A stretch of 64,000 nucleotides of DNA from Bauldia sp. (GTDB taxonomy: Bacteria > Pseudomonadota > Alphaproteobacteria > Rhizobiales > Kaistiaceae), in the NCBI RefSeq assembly GCF_020442045.1, contig NZ_JAGRLA010000059.1, forward strand, positions 1-64,000, in the 5' to 3' direction. A model generated the notes under the pieces. That model worked only from the letters and a program-made list of their open reading frames with translations, was not told the origin of the DNA and searched no databases. The position numbers and the translations under genes are program-made. Positions within the stretch are counted from its first letter, which is position 1, and each line of letters starts with the position of its first letter. Positions 1 to 8,493 of this stretch are shown here, in pieces.

Positions 1-789
1 CCCGATACCGTCGATCGCGACGACCGCGGCGTCGGTTCCGTCGACCGCTATCTCGATGATACGGGTGCGATCGGTGTTGACGAGGCGCAGCCGGCAATCC
101 GACGCGGCGGGCAGGCCGATCTCCGCCTCCGCCGCACCATTGGCGCTGCGGATGTCGCCATAGGTGCCGGCCTTGCTGGCGCCTCGCCTGGTATAGAAGC
201 CGCGGAACGTCCCCTTCTCGAGATCGATCGGCCAATCGCGGAGCTGCACCACCACATCCGCCGCATAGGGCTCGGTGGTGTCGCCATCGACAATCAGGAT
301 GCCGACCAGACCGCGCCCGAGTTGCTCGGCCGTGTCGCAGTGGGTGTGAAACCAGAATGTCCCGGTGTCGGGGGGTGCGAAGCGGTAGCGGTAGCGCCCG
401 CCCGGCTCGATCGGCGGCTGGACGAGATAGGGAACGCCATCCTGGTCATTCGGCAAACGGATGCCGTGCCAGTGGATCGATGTTTGCTCGTCGTCGCGCG
501 GCAGGTCGTTCTCGACGACGACATCCAGCCGGTCGCCGAGCCTGATCCGGAGCACCGGCGGCCACTCGCCGTCCGAGAACGTCCACATCGGCATTGCGCG
601 GCCATCGAAGCAGGGGAGATCCACCTGGCGTTCTGCAGCCACGAAGCGAGCCGATACCGTGCTGCCGGCGCCCGGCGGGAGCGGGGGCGGCAACGTCCGC
701 GCCAATGCCGCGACGCGCGTCGCGCCGGCAACACCGGCACCCGCCACCAGGCAGGCCGTCCCGGCAATGAAGTGGCGACGCGTGAGCAT
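1..789 (-). CDS. Multicopper oxidase, Tat-exported (3' end cut by window edge)
   Basis: The frame is open from an ATG at 789 to the window edge (263 codons, no stop), so only the N-terminal part is present. It begins with a twin-arginine signal (LTRRHFIAG) and a hydrophobic Ala/Gly stretch, so it is probably exported folded. The first cupredoxin domain carries the type 2/type 3 copper ligand motifs HWHG (in SIHWHGIRLPN) and HTH (in GTFWFHTHC), which define multicopper oxidases. The C-terminal HCH and type 1 copper motifs would lie outside the window, so laccase, cuprous oxidase and bilirubin-oxidase-like types cannot be separated. It lies 84 bp downstream of an ABC-2 exporter permease on the same strand and may be the last gene of that operon. 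The Shine-Dalgarno is weak (GGAAG, rather distant). Confidence 0.85.
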   Translation of the reverse strand, partial: MLTRRHFIAGTACLVAGAGVAGATRVAALARTLPPPLPPGAGSTVSARFVAAERQVDLPCFDGRAMPMWTFSDGEWPPVLRIRLGDRLDVVVENDLPRDDEQTSIHWHGIRLPNDQDGVPYLVQPPIEPGGRYRYRFAPPDTGTFWFHTHCDTAEQLGRGLVGILIVDGDTTEPYAADVVVQLRDWPIDLEKGTFRGFYTRRGASKAGTYGDIRSANGAAEAEIGLPAASDCRLRLVNTDRTRIIEIAVDGTDAAVVAIDGIG

Positions 790-873
790 GATCGAGGCGG
801 GCTTCCGGACTCGAGAGCCCGGATACTGCTGCCCCCCTCCGCCAAAGACAATCTCCTCAAACGCGCATAGGGC

Positions 874-2061
874 TCAGTCCAGCGTCCGCCGGTAGCGGAC
901 CAGCGCAATCCCGGCGACGGCCGCCCAGAAGACCAGAAGCGGCCAAACGTTGTTGGCGACTTCCGGAACCCCGCCGCCTTTCAGCATGACGCCGCGCACG
1001 ACCCGCAGGTAATGCGTCAGTGGAATAACCTGGCCGATCACCTGCGCCCAGTCCGGCATGCCACGGAAGGGAAACATGAAACCGGACAGAAGGATCGACG
1101 GCAGGAAGAAGAAGAAGGTCATCTGCATCGCCTGCATCTGGTTCCGGGCGATGGTCGAGAAGGTGTAGCCGAGCGTGACGTTGGCCGCGATGAAGAGCAG
1201 CGTAACCGTCAGCAGCAGCCACATCGGTCCCTTCATCGGCACCGCGAAGAGCACCGCGGCGGCGACCAGGATCACCGCCACCTGAACGAAGCCGAAGCCG
1301 ATATAGGGGACGATCTTGCCGATCATGATCTCGTAGGGCCTCGCCGGCATCGCCATGAGATTCTCGATCGTGCCGCGCTCGACCTCGCGGGTGAGGGCGA
1401 GCGCCGTCATCAGGATCGTCGTCATGGTGAGGATGGTGCCGAGCAGGCCGGGGACGATGTTATAGGCGGTGATCCCTTCGGGATTGTAGAGACGGTGGAC
1501 GATGACATCGACCGGCAAGCCGCCGGGGGAAAGCGACGCGAGCGGTCCGGTCGTCTCGTGCGAAATGGCGCTGCGAACGATCTCGTTCAGCGATCCGAGG
1601 GCATTGGCGGTTGCCGCCGGGTCCGTCGCATCCGCCTCGACGAGAAGCTGCGGGCGTTCGTGACGGACGAGCTTGCGTTCGAAGCCGACGGGAATCGTCA
1701 CGATGTAGTTGAGATCGCCGCGCGCCAGCATCTGCCGGGCCGCCGCCTCGCCCATCGGTTCCGGCGCGACCGCGAAATAGTCGGAAACCTGCATGCCGGT
1801 GACGATGGCGCGGCCGACCGGCCCGTTGTCGGCGATGATGACGGCGGTGGGCAGGCGCTTCGGGTCGGTGTTGATGGCGAATCCGAACAGCACGAGCTGA
1901 AGGATCGGCACGCCGATGATCATCGCGAAGGTGAGCCGGTCGCGGCGCATCTGGATGGTCTCCTTGACCATCACCGCCATCACCCGCGACCAGGAGAAGG
2001 AACGCAGGCGAACCCTCCGCCGGCCGGCCAGGGGCGTCGCGGCGTTCGGTATCGCGTTCAT
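874..2061 (-). CDS. ABC-2 type exporter permease (YbhS/YbhR-like)
   Basis: A 395-aa membrane protein of the ABC-2 family. One N-terminal transmembrane helix (after MRRDRLTFAMIIGVPILQL) is followed by a long periplasmic domain and about five C-terminal helices, as in YbhS/YbhR/YhhJ. The motif EVERGTIENLMAMPARPYE is the typical cytoplasmic coupling loop of these permeases. The ATG at 2061 is chosen because AGGAGG sits 6 nt upstream; a longer open frame to 2277 is unsupported. It follows the ATPase gene with a gap of 184 bp. E. coli YbhGFSR has two permeases, but only one is seen here, so the exporter may be a homodimer. The substrate is unknown; YbhGFSR relatives export drugs or cations. Confidence 0.88.
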   Translation of the reverse strand: MNAIPNAATPLAGRRRVRLRSFSWSRVMAVMVKETIQMRRDRLTFAMIIGVPILQLVLFGFAINTDPKRLPTAVIIADNGPVGRAIVTGMQVSDYFAVAPEPMGEAAARQMLARGDLNYIVTIPVGFERKLVRHERPQLLVEADATDPAATANALGSLNEIVRSAISHETTGPLASLSPGGLPVDVIVHRLYNPEGITAYNIVPGLLGTILTMTTILMTALALTREVERGTIENLMAMPARPYEIMIGKIVPYIGFGFVQVAVILVAAAVLFAVPMKGPMWLLLTVTLLFIAANVTLGYTFSTIARNQMQAMQMTFFFFLPSILLSGFMFPFRGMPDWAQVIGQVIPLTHYLRVVRGVMLKGGGVPEVANNVWPLLVFWAAVAGIALVRYRRTLD

Positions 2062-2245
2062 CGCGGTGCCTCCTTCGAGGCTCGGGCTCCGCCCTCGCAC
2101 CTCGGGATGGCCGGGCCGGCAGCGGTTCGAACATCGGGACGCCCTGGATGACCAAGCACCCATCGCCGTCCCGAGGTGTTCCGCGAAGCGGAGCCTCGAA
2201 GGACGCGAGACCTCTGACCGGCCGTCCGGAAACACCGCACCCCGG

Positions 2246-3199
2246 TCATGGCCGCGCCTCCGTGCCGCCGTTGCCATCGAAGTTGTCGGCCGTCTGGCCC
2301 ATCAGCCGGATGAAGACATCCTCGAGGCTGGTCTCGTCCGGTTCGGCGCGGGCGCCGGTTCCGGCGATGACTTCCCTGACCGCCTGTTCCAGAAGCCGTT
2401 CGTCGGTGCCGACGACATGAAGGTCGTTGCCGAAGGAGGCGACCTGATCGACCCCCGGCCGTTCCCTCAGCCGGCGGGCGAGCGCCGCGCCGCTTTGTCC
2501 CTTGACGACGAAGGTATGGAGGCCCGAATCGGCGATGACCTCCGGCACGGTTCCCCGCGCAACCACCTGACCATAGGCGATGTAGACGATGCGGTGGCAG
2601 CGCTCGGCCTCGTCCATGTAGTGGGTGGAGACCAGGACGGTCAGGCCATTGCCGGCGAGCTCGTGAATCTCGTCCCAGAATTCGCGCCGCGCCTTGGGGT
2701 CGACGCCGGCGGTCGGCTCGTCGAGGAGAAGAAGCTGCGGCTTGTGCATGACGCAGGCGGCGAGTGCCAGGCGCTGCTTCCAGCCGCCGGAGAGCGTGCC
2801 GGCAAGCTGGTTGCGGCGGTTGGTGAGACCGAGCTGCCCGAGGGTGCTGTCGACATAGTCCCCGCGCGGGGTCAGGCCGTAGAGGCGGGCGACGAAATCC
2901 AGATTCTCGCGGATCGTCAGATCCTCGTAGAAAGAGAAGCGCTGGGTCATGTAGCCGACTTCCAGCTTGATGCGGTCGGCCTCGGTCCTGATGTCGTAGC
3001 CGAGGCAGGTGCCGTCGCCGGAATCCGGCTTCAGCAATCCGCAGATCATCCGGATGGTGGTGGTCTTTCCCGACCCGTTGGGACCGAGGAAGCCGACGAT
3101 CTCGCCGCGGGAGACGGTCATGTCGACGTGGTCGACCACGGTCTTGCCGCTGAAGGCCTTGGTCAGCCCGCTGATCTCGATGATCGGCTCGCCATTCAT
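2246..3199 (-). CDS. ABC exporter ATP-binding protein (YbhF-like, single domain)
   Basis: A 317-aa cytoplasmic ATPase that powers the adjacent ABC-2 permease. Walker A is GPNGSGKTT, the signature loop is LSGGWKQR (a W replaces the usual Q, common in ABC-2 exporters), and Walker B with D-loop reads LLLDEPTAGVD. The C-terminal extension with ETSLEDVFIRLMG is typical of exporter ATPases of the CcmA/YhhJ type. E. coli YbhF is a fused double ATPase of about 580 aa; this one is a single domain, so two copies would be needed. The start codon overlaps the stop of the adaptor gene by 4 nt (ATGA), which indicates translational coupling. Confidence 0.93.
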   Translation of the reverse strand: MNGEPIIEISGLTKAFSGKTVVDHVDMTVSRGEIVGFLGPNGSGKTTTIRMICGLLKPDSGDGTCLGYDIRTEADRIKLEVGYMTQRFSFYEDLTIRENLDFVARLYGLTPRGDYVDSTLGQLGLTNRRNQLAGTLSGGWKQRLALAACVMHKPQLLLLDEPTAGVDPKARREFWDEIHELAGNGLTVLVSTHYMDEAERCHRIVYIAYGQVVARGTVPEVIADSGLHTFVVKGQSGAALARRLRERPGVDQVASFGNDLHVVGTDERLLEQAVREVIAGTGARAEPDETSLEDVFIRLMGQTADNFDGNGGTEARP

Positions 3200-4149
3200 G
3201 ATCCGGCCCCGCCAAGAATCCGGACGTCGATCGGCTGGCCGACCTTGAGAGACCCGGCCGCGCCGAGGGGGCGGGCCTCGACGCGGAAGACAAGCTTCTC
3301 GCGGTTGTCCTTCGAATAGATGACCGGCGGGGTGAACTCGGATTCGGTGGCGATGAAGTCGATCTCCGCCACCATGTCCGGGTCGCAGTTGTCGCAGGAG
3401 ATAGAGACCCTGTCGCCGAGAGCGATCTCCGCGAGCATCGGTTCCGGAAGGAAGAAGCGGACCTTCTTGTTGGCGCCCGGCAGGAGCGAGACGACCGGCT
3501 CGCCGGCCGCGACCCGCTCGCCGGGCTCGAAGAAGGTCTCCTCGATGAAGCCCGCCGAGGGCGCCTTCAGCGTCCGTCGCTCGAGGGCGATCCTGGTCCG
3601 GGCGAGGGCCGAGGCCTGCGCCGCGACGTAGCGCTCGGCCGCGTCGATCTCCTCCTCGCGGGCGGGAAGCTTCGCGACCTCGAGCTGGCGCTCGATCGCC
3701 TCCACCTTGGCCTTGGCGGCGTCGCGCTTGGCCTTGGCATTGTCGACGGCGGTCGCGGCGACGACGCCTTTCTCCCTGAGCTGGAGCTGGCGGGTATAGT
3801 CCTCGTCGGCGATCTTGAAGGTAGCGCGGGCCTCGCTGAGCTCGGCAACGATGACGCCGATCTCCTCCGGGCGCTTGCCGGAGAGCAGATTGGCGAGCTG
3901 GGCCCTGGCCTGGGCCAGCAGGGCCTCCGCCCTGGTGACCGCTTCCTTCTCGTCCGCGTCATCGAGGCGAACGACGACATCCCCTTCCCCGACCATCGCG
4001 CCGGCATCCACCGGCCGCGCGACGACCCGTCCGGCGGTCTCGGCCGAGACATAGACGTAGGTGCCCTCGATATAGCCCTGCAGCGCCGTGTCCGAGGTGC
4101 CGAAGCACCCGGCGAGAAGCAGCGCCGATGCGATCACCAGCGCTTTCAT
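3196..4149 (-). CDS. HlyD/YbhG-type periplasmic adaptor lipoprotein
   Basis: A 317-aa membrane fusion protein. The start at 4149 gives MKALVIASALLLAGC, a clear lipobox (LAGC) for lipidation. A biotinyl-lipoyl half motif follows (VVARPVDAGAMVGEGDVVV), then a long alpha-helical hairpin rich in Ala/Glu/Arg (about residues 75-180), the second lipoyl half (APSAGFIEETFFEPGERV) and a beta-barrel. This is the arrangement of YbhG and HlyD proteins, which link an inner-membrane exporter to the outer membrane. It overlaps the ATPase start and the regulator stop by 4 nt each. An upstream in-frame ATG at 4239 lies inside the regulator gene and is not credible. Confidence 0.9.
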   Translation of the reverse strand: MKALVIASALLLAGCFGTSDTALQGYIEGTYVYVSAETAGRVVARPVDAGAMVGEGDVVVRLDDADEKEAVTRAEALLAQARAQLANLLSGKRPEEIGVIVAELSEARATFKIADEDYTRQLQLREKGVVAATAVDNAKAKRDAAKAKVEAIERQLEVAKLPAREEEIDAAERYVAAQASALARTRIALERRTLKAPSAGFIEETFFEPGERVAAGEPVVSLLPGANKKVRFFLPEPMLAEIALGDRVSISCDNCDPDMVAEIDFIATESEFTPPVIYSKDNREKLVFRVEARPLGAAGSLKVGQPIDVRILGGAGS

Positions 4150-4892
4150 GGCCCTGCCTCCGCCTCCAGGATCGCCTCGACATGCAGCAGGATGACGCGC
4201 CGGATCGCGGCGCGCTCGTCCTCTCCGATCGACGGCCATTCCATGCGCCTGAGGACGAGGGCATGCGCGACCCTGAAGACCATGATCTGGCCGATCATCG
4301 CGAAGACCCGGATCCTGACCTCCTCGTCTTCCTCGCTTCGCCCGAGAATCCGCGCGACCAGCTTCGCTCCGAGCGCATGGGTGCCGCCCATGAAGCGATA
4401 GATGATGTCGAAGGCGCTGGTCGGCTGGAGCTGCTCGCGAATGATGAAACGGGCCCAGCGTTCGGCCTCGTCGGTACCGAGAATGACGTCGACATAGGTC
4501 TCGATCATCCGGAACAGCGTGGCGCGCGCCGCCTCGACGGATTCCGTCGCTTGCGGCGCGCTGGCCAGTGCGACGGCCGGACCGACCAGACCCGAGGTCC
4601 GCTCGACGATATATTCGGCGACGGCGCGATACAGCTCCTCCTTGCCGCCGAAGTGATAGACGATCGCAGCGAGGTTCGCGCCGGCCTCCCTCGCGATCTC
4701 GCGGGTGGTCGCGCCTTCGAATCCCTCCCGGCCGAAGACATCCAGCGCCGCCGCGATCAGCCGCGCGCGCGTGTCGGCGCCGCGGTCCCGCCGGGCGCGA
4801 CGGTAGTGGCGGGAAACCGGCAATTCGCCATCGGCCCGTGCCGCGGCCGCATCCCCCGGGCCTGTCTTCCTCGACGTGGTGGCTCCTGCCAT
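4146..4892 (-). CDS. cecR: TetR-family regulator, CecR (YbiH)-like
   Basis: A 248-aa repressor-type protein. The TetR helix-turn-helix lies around residues 40-90 (GATTREIAREAGANLAAIVYHFGGKEELYRAV). The NLAAI-YHFGGKE-LY pattern is characteristic of CecR/YbiH with its DUF1956 C-terminal domain. In E. coli, CecR sits beside and controls the ybhGFSR exporter, and the same pairing appears here. The ATG at 4892 has GGGAG 8 nt upstream. Its stop overlaps the adaptor start by 4 nt, so regulator and exporter form one operon that is probably autoregulated through the repeats upstream. The ligand is unknown. Confidence 0.85.
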   Translation of the reverse strand: MAGATTSRKTGPGDAAAARADGELPVSRHYRRARRDRGADTRARLIAAALDVFGREGFEGATTREIAREAGANLAAIVYHFGGKEELYRAVAEYIVERTSGLVGPAVALASAPQATESVEAARATLFRMIETYVDVILGTDEAERWARFIIREQLQPTSAFDIIYRFMGGTHALGAKLVARILGRSEEDEEVRIRVFAMIGQIMVFRVAHALVLRRMEWPSIGEDERAAIRRVILLHVEAILEAEAGP

Positions 4893-4916
4893 GCGGTATC
4901 TCCCGTATCCGAAATC

Positions 4917-4945
4917 TAAATCACACGTTTGAACGACATAGTCAA
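4917..4945 (-). promoter_or_regulatory. Candidate promoter of the cecR-exporter operon
   Basis: On the minus strand TTGACT (complement of 4940-4945) is followed 17 bp later by GATTTA (complement of 4917-4922). The -35 is good and the -10 is poor. It lies about 25 bp upstream of the cecR start and is overlapped by the repeats at 4926-4953. Confidence 0.45.
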
Positions 4946-4953
4946 TCGTTTGA
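4926..4953. promoter_or_regulatory. Tandem CGTTTGA repeats, candidate CecR operator
   Basis: CGTTTGA occurs at 4926-4932 and 4947-4953, exactly 21 bp (two helical turns) apart. The first copy sits in the palindrome CGTTTGAACG; the second is in AATCGTTTGATT, whose outer four bases are also palindromic. The repeats bracket the candidate -35 of the cecR promoter, as expected for an autorepressor site. Binding by CecR is inferred from position only. Confidence 0.45.
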
Positions 4954-5066
4954 TTTATTTATGGAAGAAGCGACCGGGAGAAAGTGCGTGTGTCGCGAAT
5001 AACACTGTTATTACAATGGCTTATTGTCGGATGCGGAGCCGAGGAAACCGCTCGCTTGCCGGCCGG

Positions 5067-6344
5067 CTAGAGCCGATCGCGCAGCGCGTACCAGGACATC
5101 CCGGCGACAAGCGCCGGATAGCGCAGCCACCGGCCGCCGGGGAAAGGCGGACAGGGAAGGCCCGCAAACACGTCGAACCGGGTGGTGTCGCCGCCGATCG
5201 CGTCGGCGATCAGCTTGCCGGCAAAGGGCGCCAGCGCCACACCCTGACCGGAATAGCCGGCGGCCGTGTAGACCCCCGGCCGCAGGCGGCGAATATAGGG
5301 CAGCCGCTGCATGGTGATCGCCAGCCGGCCGCCCCAGGCATAGTCCACCTTCGTGCCCTTCAGACGGGGATAGACATTGAGCAGGTGGCGGGTGACGAAT
5401 TCGGCGACATCCGTACGCTCGGTCGGGGCGTAGGACTCGCCACCACCGAAGAGCAGCCGTCCGTCGGCGGTCGGGCGGAAATAGTAGACCACGAAGCGCG
5501 TGTCGGAGACCGCGGCTCCACTCGGGATGAGGCCACCCGGCCGGCCGGCGCCGATCGGCGCCGTCGCCAGGATGTAGTTGTCGATCGGCATGACATGGGC
5601 TTCGGTGTCGTCGTCGATGCCGTCGAGATAGCCGTTGCCGGCAAGCAGGACGATGTCGGCGGCGACGCTGCCCTTCCCGGTCGTCACGGTCCAGCGGCCG
5701 GATTTCGCCACGCGGGTCGCGCGCGAGCCTTCAAAAATCCTGGCGCCGGCACCGGCGGCGGCACGGGCAAGACCGCGGGCGAATTTCAGCGGGTCGAGAT
5801 GGCCGGCGCCATTGTCGAGGCGCCCGCCGTGATAACAGTCGGTGCCGATCGCCGCCGCGACCGCCTCGCGGTCGAGCCACTCGACCGCCCCGTAGCCGTA
5901 GTCGTCGCGCAGCGTGTCGACATAGGCCCGCTCTTCGGCAACCAGGCGCGGCTTGTGGACCGCCTCGATCAGCCCGAGCCGCCAGTCGCAATCGATGCGA
6001 TGCCGGGCGATCAGGCCGAGGGTCAGCGCCTTGGCTTCCTCGCCGAGACGCCAGAGGCGCAGCGCGTCGTCGCGACCGAAGCGGCTTTCGAGCCAGCCCT
6101 GGTCGCGGCGCTGGCCGGAATGGAGCTGCCCGCCGTTGCGGCCCGACGCCCCCCAGCCGACGCTGTTGGCCTCGACGACAACCGCGTCGACGCCCCGCTC
6201 GGCGAGATGCAAGGCCGCCGAAAGCCCCGTGAAGCCGCCGCCGATGATCGCGACATCGGCGGTGACCGGCTCGGTCAGCGTCGGATAGACGGGAACCGGG
6301 TCGGCCGATGCGGCATAGAGCGATGGAGCGTCAGCGAGCCGCAT
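5067..6344 (-). CDS. puuB: FAD-dependent oxidoreductase, gamma-glutamylputrescine oxidase-like
   Basis: A 425-aa DAO-type flavoenzyme. The N-terminal dinucleotide-binding motif is DVAIIGGGFTGLSAALHLAERG (read in two parts), followed by GASGRNGGQ, which binds FAD in PuuB/OrdL-type oxidases. The C-terminal segment YTAAGYSGQGVALAPFAGK is also typical of PuuB. PuuB oxidises gamma-glutamylputrescine to gamma-glutamylaminobutyraldehyde with release of ammonia and H2O2. It is the last gene in a minus-strand row after the puuA-like ligase and a cupin gene, and opposite potFGHI, which strongly supports a role in putrescine breakdown. PuuC and PuuD are not in the window. A different amine substrate remains possible. 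Confidence 0.82.
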   Translation of the reverse strand: MRLADAPSLYAASADPVPVYPTLTEPVTADVAIIGGGFTGLSAALHLAERGVDAVVVEANSVGWGASGRNGGQLHSGQRRDQGWLESRFGRDDALRLWRLGEEAKALTLGLIARHRIDCDWRLGLIEAVHKPRLVAEERAYVDTLRDDYGYGAVEWLDREAVAAAIGTDCYHGGRLDNGAGHLDPLKFARGLARAAAGAGARIFEGSRATRVAKSGRWTVTTGKGSVAADIVLLAGNGYLDGIDDDTEAHVMPIDNYILATAPIGAGRPGGLIPSGAAVSDTRFVVYYFRPTADGRLLFGGGESYAPTERTDVAEFVTRHLLNVYPRLKGTKVDYAWGGRLAITMQRLPYIRRLRPGVYTAAGYSGQGVALAPFAGKLIADAIGGDTTRFDVFAGLPCPPFPGGRWLRYPALVAGMSWYALRDRL

Positions 6345-6371
6345 CGGTATTGCCCCTGCCCGAACGCCCGG

Positions 6372-6845
6372 TCACGTCTTCCGGCTCTCCGTGGGATAAC
6401 GGGTGCCGTCGGTGTGCGCGTAGCCATCATCGTCGGCGACGAGATCGATACCGGGGTACCAGGCCTTGCCGCCTTCCGGCATCCGCGTCCCGACCTCGAG
6501 CAGGACGACGTCGGCGTTCGACCGGTTCTGGAAATGATGGCCATCCGGGTCGCCAGCCCTGAACCCGGCGCAGTCCCCGGCCCTGAGACTCTCCTCGCCG
6601 CTGTCGGTAACGAGCGTCGCCTCCCCTTCCAGAACATAGACGAACTCGTCCTCGTCGGTGTGCCAGTGGCGCTGGCTGGACCACGCGCCGGGCGGCAGGC
6701 GGCAGATATTGACCCCGAACTGGGTGAGGCCGGCCGCATCGCCGAGCTTCACCTTCCTGCGCTTGCGGCAGGGTCCGTCAAAAGGCGCCGGATAGACCGT
6801 GCCGTCGGAGCGCGGCGCCAGATCCCGATCAATCTTCTTCGACAT
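6372..6845 (-). CDS. Single-domain cupin protein in the putrescine locus
   Basis: A 157-aa soluble protein with one cupin barrel. The metal-binding motif 1 is RHWHTDEDEFVYVLEGE (H-x-H, E and G in the conserved spacing), and a second motif with H follows (DPDGHHFQN). The start at 6845 is supported by GGAG about 7 nt upstream. It lies 27 bp upstream of puuB and 41 bp downstream of the puuA-like gene, so the three are probably co-transcribed. It has no helix-turn-helix, so it is not PuuR, whose C-terminal domain is also a cupin. Its role is unknown; detoxification of a reactive aldehyde intermediate or a lyase step are possibilities. Confidence 0.85.
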   Translation of the reverse strand: MSKKIDRDLAPRSDGTVYPAPFDGPCRKRRKVKLGDAAGLTQFGVNICRLPPGAWSSQRHWHTDEDEFVYVLEGEATLVTDSGEESLRAGDCAGFRAGDPDGHHFQNRSNADVVLLEVGTRMPEGGKAWYPGIDLVADDDGYAHTDGTRYPTESRKT

Positions 6846-6886
6846 GCCACACTCCTCGCTCCCCGCCGGGAGCCATTCCGAAACGC

Positions 6887-8284
6887 TCAGACATTCAACA
6901 GGAGATATTCGCGCTCCCACGGACTGATCACCTGCATGAAGGTCTCGTATTCGGCCTGCTTGATCGCCCGATAGGTCGCGACGAAGGCCCGGCCGAAGAT
7001 ATCGGCCAGTTCCTCGCAATCCTCGAACAGGGCCAGCGCCTCCAGCAGGCCGCGTGGAAGATCGATCTCGTCGACATTGGCGCCACCGCTGACCGGCTCC
7101 GAACACGGCACACCGCCGACGATACCGAGATAGCCGCATGCGAGCGAGGCGGCGATGGCGAGGTAGGGGTTGGCGTCCGAGGAGGGAATCCGGTTCTCGA
7201 CGCGACGCGCCGCGGGCGACGAATTCGGCACCCGCAGACCGACGGTGCGGTTGTCGTAGCCCCATTCGGTGTTGACCGGCGCCGAGGCCGCCCGCTGCAG
7301 GCGGCGATAGGAATTGACATAGGGCGCCATGATCGAGGTCACGGAAGGCAGGAATTTCTGCGAGCCGCCAATGAAATTGAAGAAGGCCTGCGTCGGCTCG
7401 CCGGCCTCGTCGGAAAAGATGTTCTGGCCGGTTGCCGTATCCTCGATCGACTGATGGATATGCATGGCGGAACCCGGCTCGCCCGACATCGGCTTGGCCA
7501 TGAAGGTCGCATACATGTCGTGGCGGAGCGCGGCCTCGCGGATCGTCCGCTTGAACTGGAAGACCTGGTCGGCAAGGCCGAGGGGGTTGCCGTGACGGAG
7601 GTTGATCTCCATCTGGGCCGCGCCTTCCTCGTGGATCAGCGTGTCGATCTCGAGGCCCTGCTGCTCCGAGAAATCGTAGATGTCGTCGAAGAGATCGTCG
7701 AATTCGTTGATCGCGGCAATCGAATAGGACTGACGCGCGGTCTCCGGCCGGCCCGAGCGGCCGGTCGGCGGCGCCAGCGGGTAGTCGGGATCCTTGTTGG
7801 GGCGGACGAGATAGAATTCGATCTCCGGCGCGACCACCGGCCGCCATCCGCGCTTGTCGTAGAGCTCGATGACCCGGCGCAGCACCTGGCGCGGCGCGAT
7901 GTCCACGGCGCGCCCGTCCGCGTAGCGGGCATCGTGGATGAGCTGCGCGGTCGGGTCCTCCTCCCATGGGACGACGGCCAGGGTGCTGAGGTCCGGCTCA
8001 AGCAGGACGTCGCGGTCCGCCTCGTCGTTCTGGAACGTGTCGTCGTCGGCCGGCCAGTCCCCGGAAATCGTCTGGGTGAAGATCGACACCGGCATCGACA
8101 TCACCGGCCCGGCGAGAAACTTGCTGACCGGCATCATCTTGCCACGGGCGACGCCGGCCTGATCGGGGACGATGCACTCGATATCCTCGATACGTCGGGC
8201 GGCCAGCCAGTCTCGCGCTTCCTCGAGGGAGGCGACGCCACTGGCGCGCCCGTCGATCGTGTTTGGGTCCTTCGCTTTTCGCAA
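6887..8284 (-). CDS. puuA: Glutamine synthetase-family ligase, gamma-glutamylputrescine synthetase-like
   Basis: A 465-aa type III-like glutamine synthetase homologue. The catalytic metal-binding sequence EIEFYLV and the glutamate-binding stretch with HEEGAAQMEINL and SAMHIHQS are clear, and the ATP/arginine segment NRTVGLRVP follows. PuuA condenses glutamate and putrescine using ATP. The potF-like gene is divergent and a puuB-like oxidase lies downstream, which favours putrescine as substrate. The start is a TTG at 8284 with AGGTGA 4 nt upstream, a tight spacing; no better start is visible before the conserved N-terminus. Confidence 0.85.
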   Translation of the reverse strand: MRKAKDPNTIDGRASGVASLEEARDWLAARRIEDIECIVPDQAGVARGKMMPVSKFLAGPVMSMPVSIFTQTISGDWPADDDTFQNDEADRDVLLEPDLSTLAVVPWEEDPTAQLIHDARYADGRAVDIAPRQVLRRVIELYDKRGWRPVVAPEIEFYLVRPNKDPDYPLAPPTGRSGRPETARQSYSIAAINEFDDLFDDIYDFSEQQGLEIDTLIHEEGAAQMEINLRHGNPLGLADQVFQFKRTIREAALRHDMYATFMAKPMSGEPGSAMHIHQSIEDTATGQNIFSDEAGEPTQAFFNFIGGSQKFLPSVTSIMAPYVNSYRRLQRAASAPVNTEWGYDNRTVGLRVPNSSPAARRVENRIPSSDANPYLAIAASLACGYLGIVGGVPCSEPVSGGANVDEIDLPRGLLEALALFEDCEELADIFGRAFVATYRAIKQAEYETFMQVISPWEREYLLLNV

Positions 8285-8493
8285 AAATCACCTGTCTGGC
8301 CGGCGCTTCCCGCCCCGGCAGAGAAGCTTCATTGCCCGGGGCATGGGATCATGGGAACGATCGATTGATTTTGCTCGGAAAACCGGCGCCGGGCAACCGA
8401 GGCATCCCCGGCCCGAGTTGGTTGAGGCCAATCATATTTGAATCTAACGTGAGCCGGGGAGCCACGCGCCAACACTCGAGCATGGAGTTCAGG

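Noticed and set aside
4929-6974. 681-codon plus-strand open frame opposite puuB and the cupin gene
   Set aside because: Antisense shadow with no domain pattern; both sense genes have conserved motifs.
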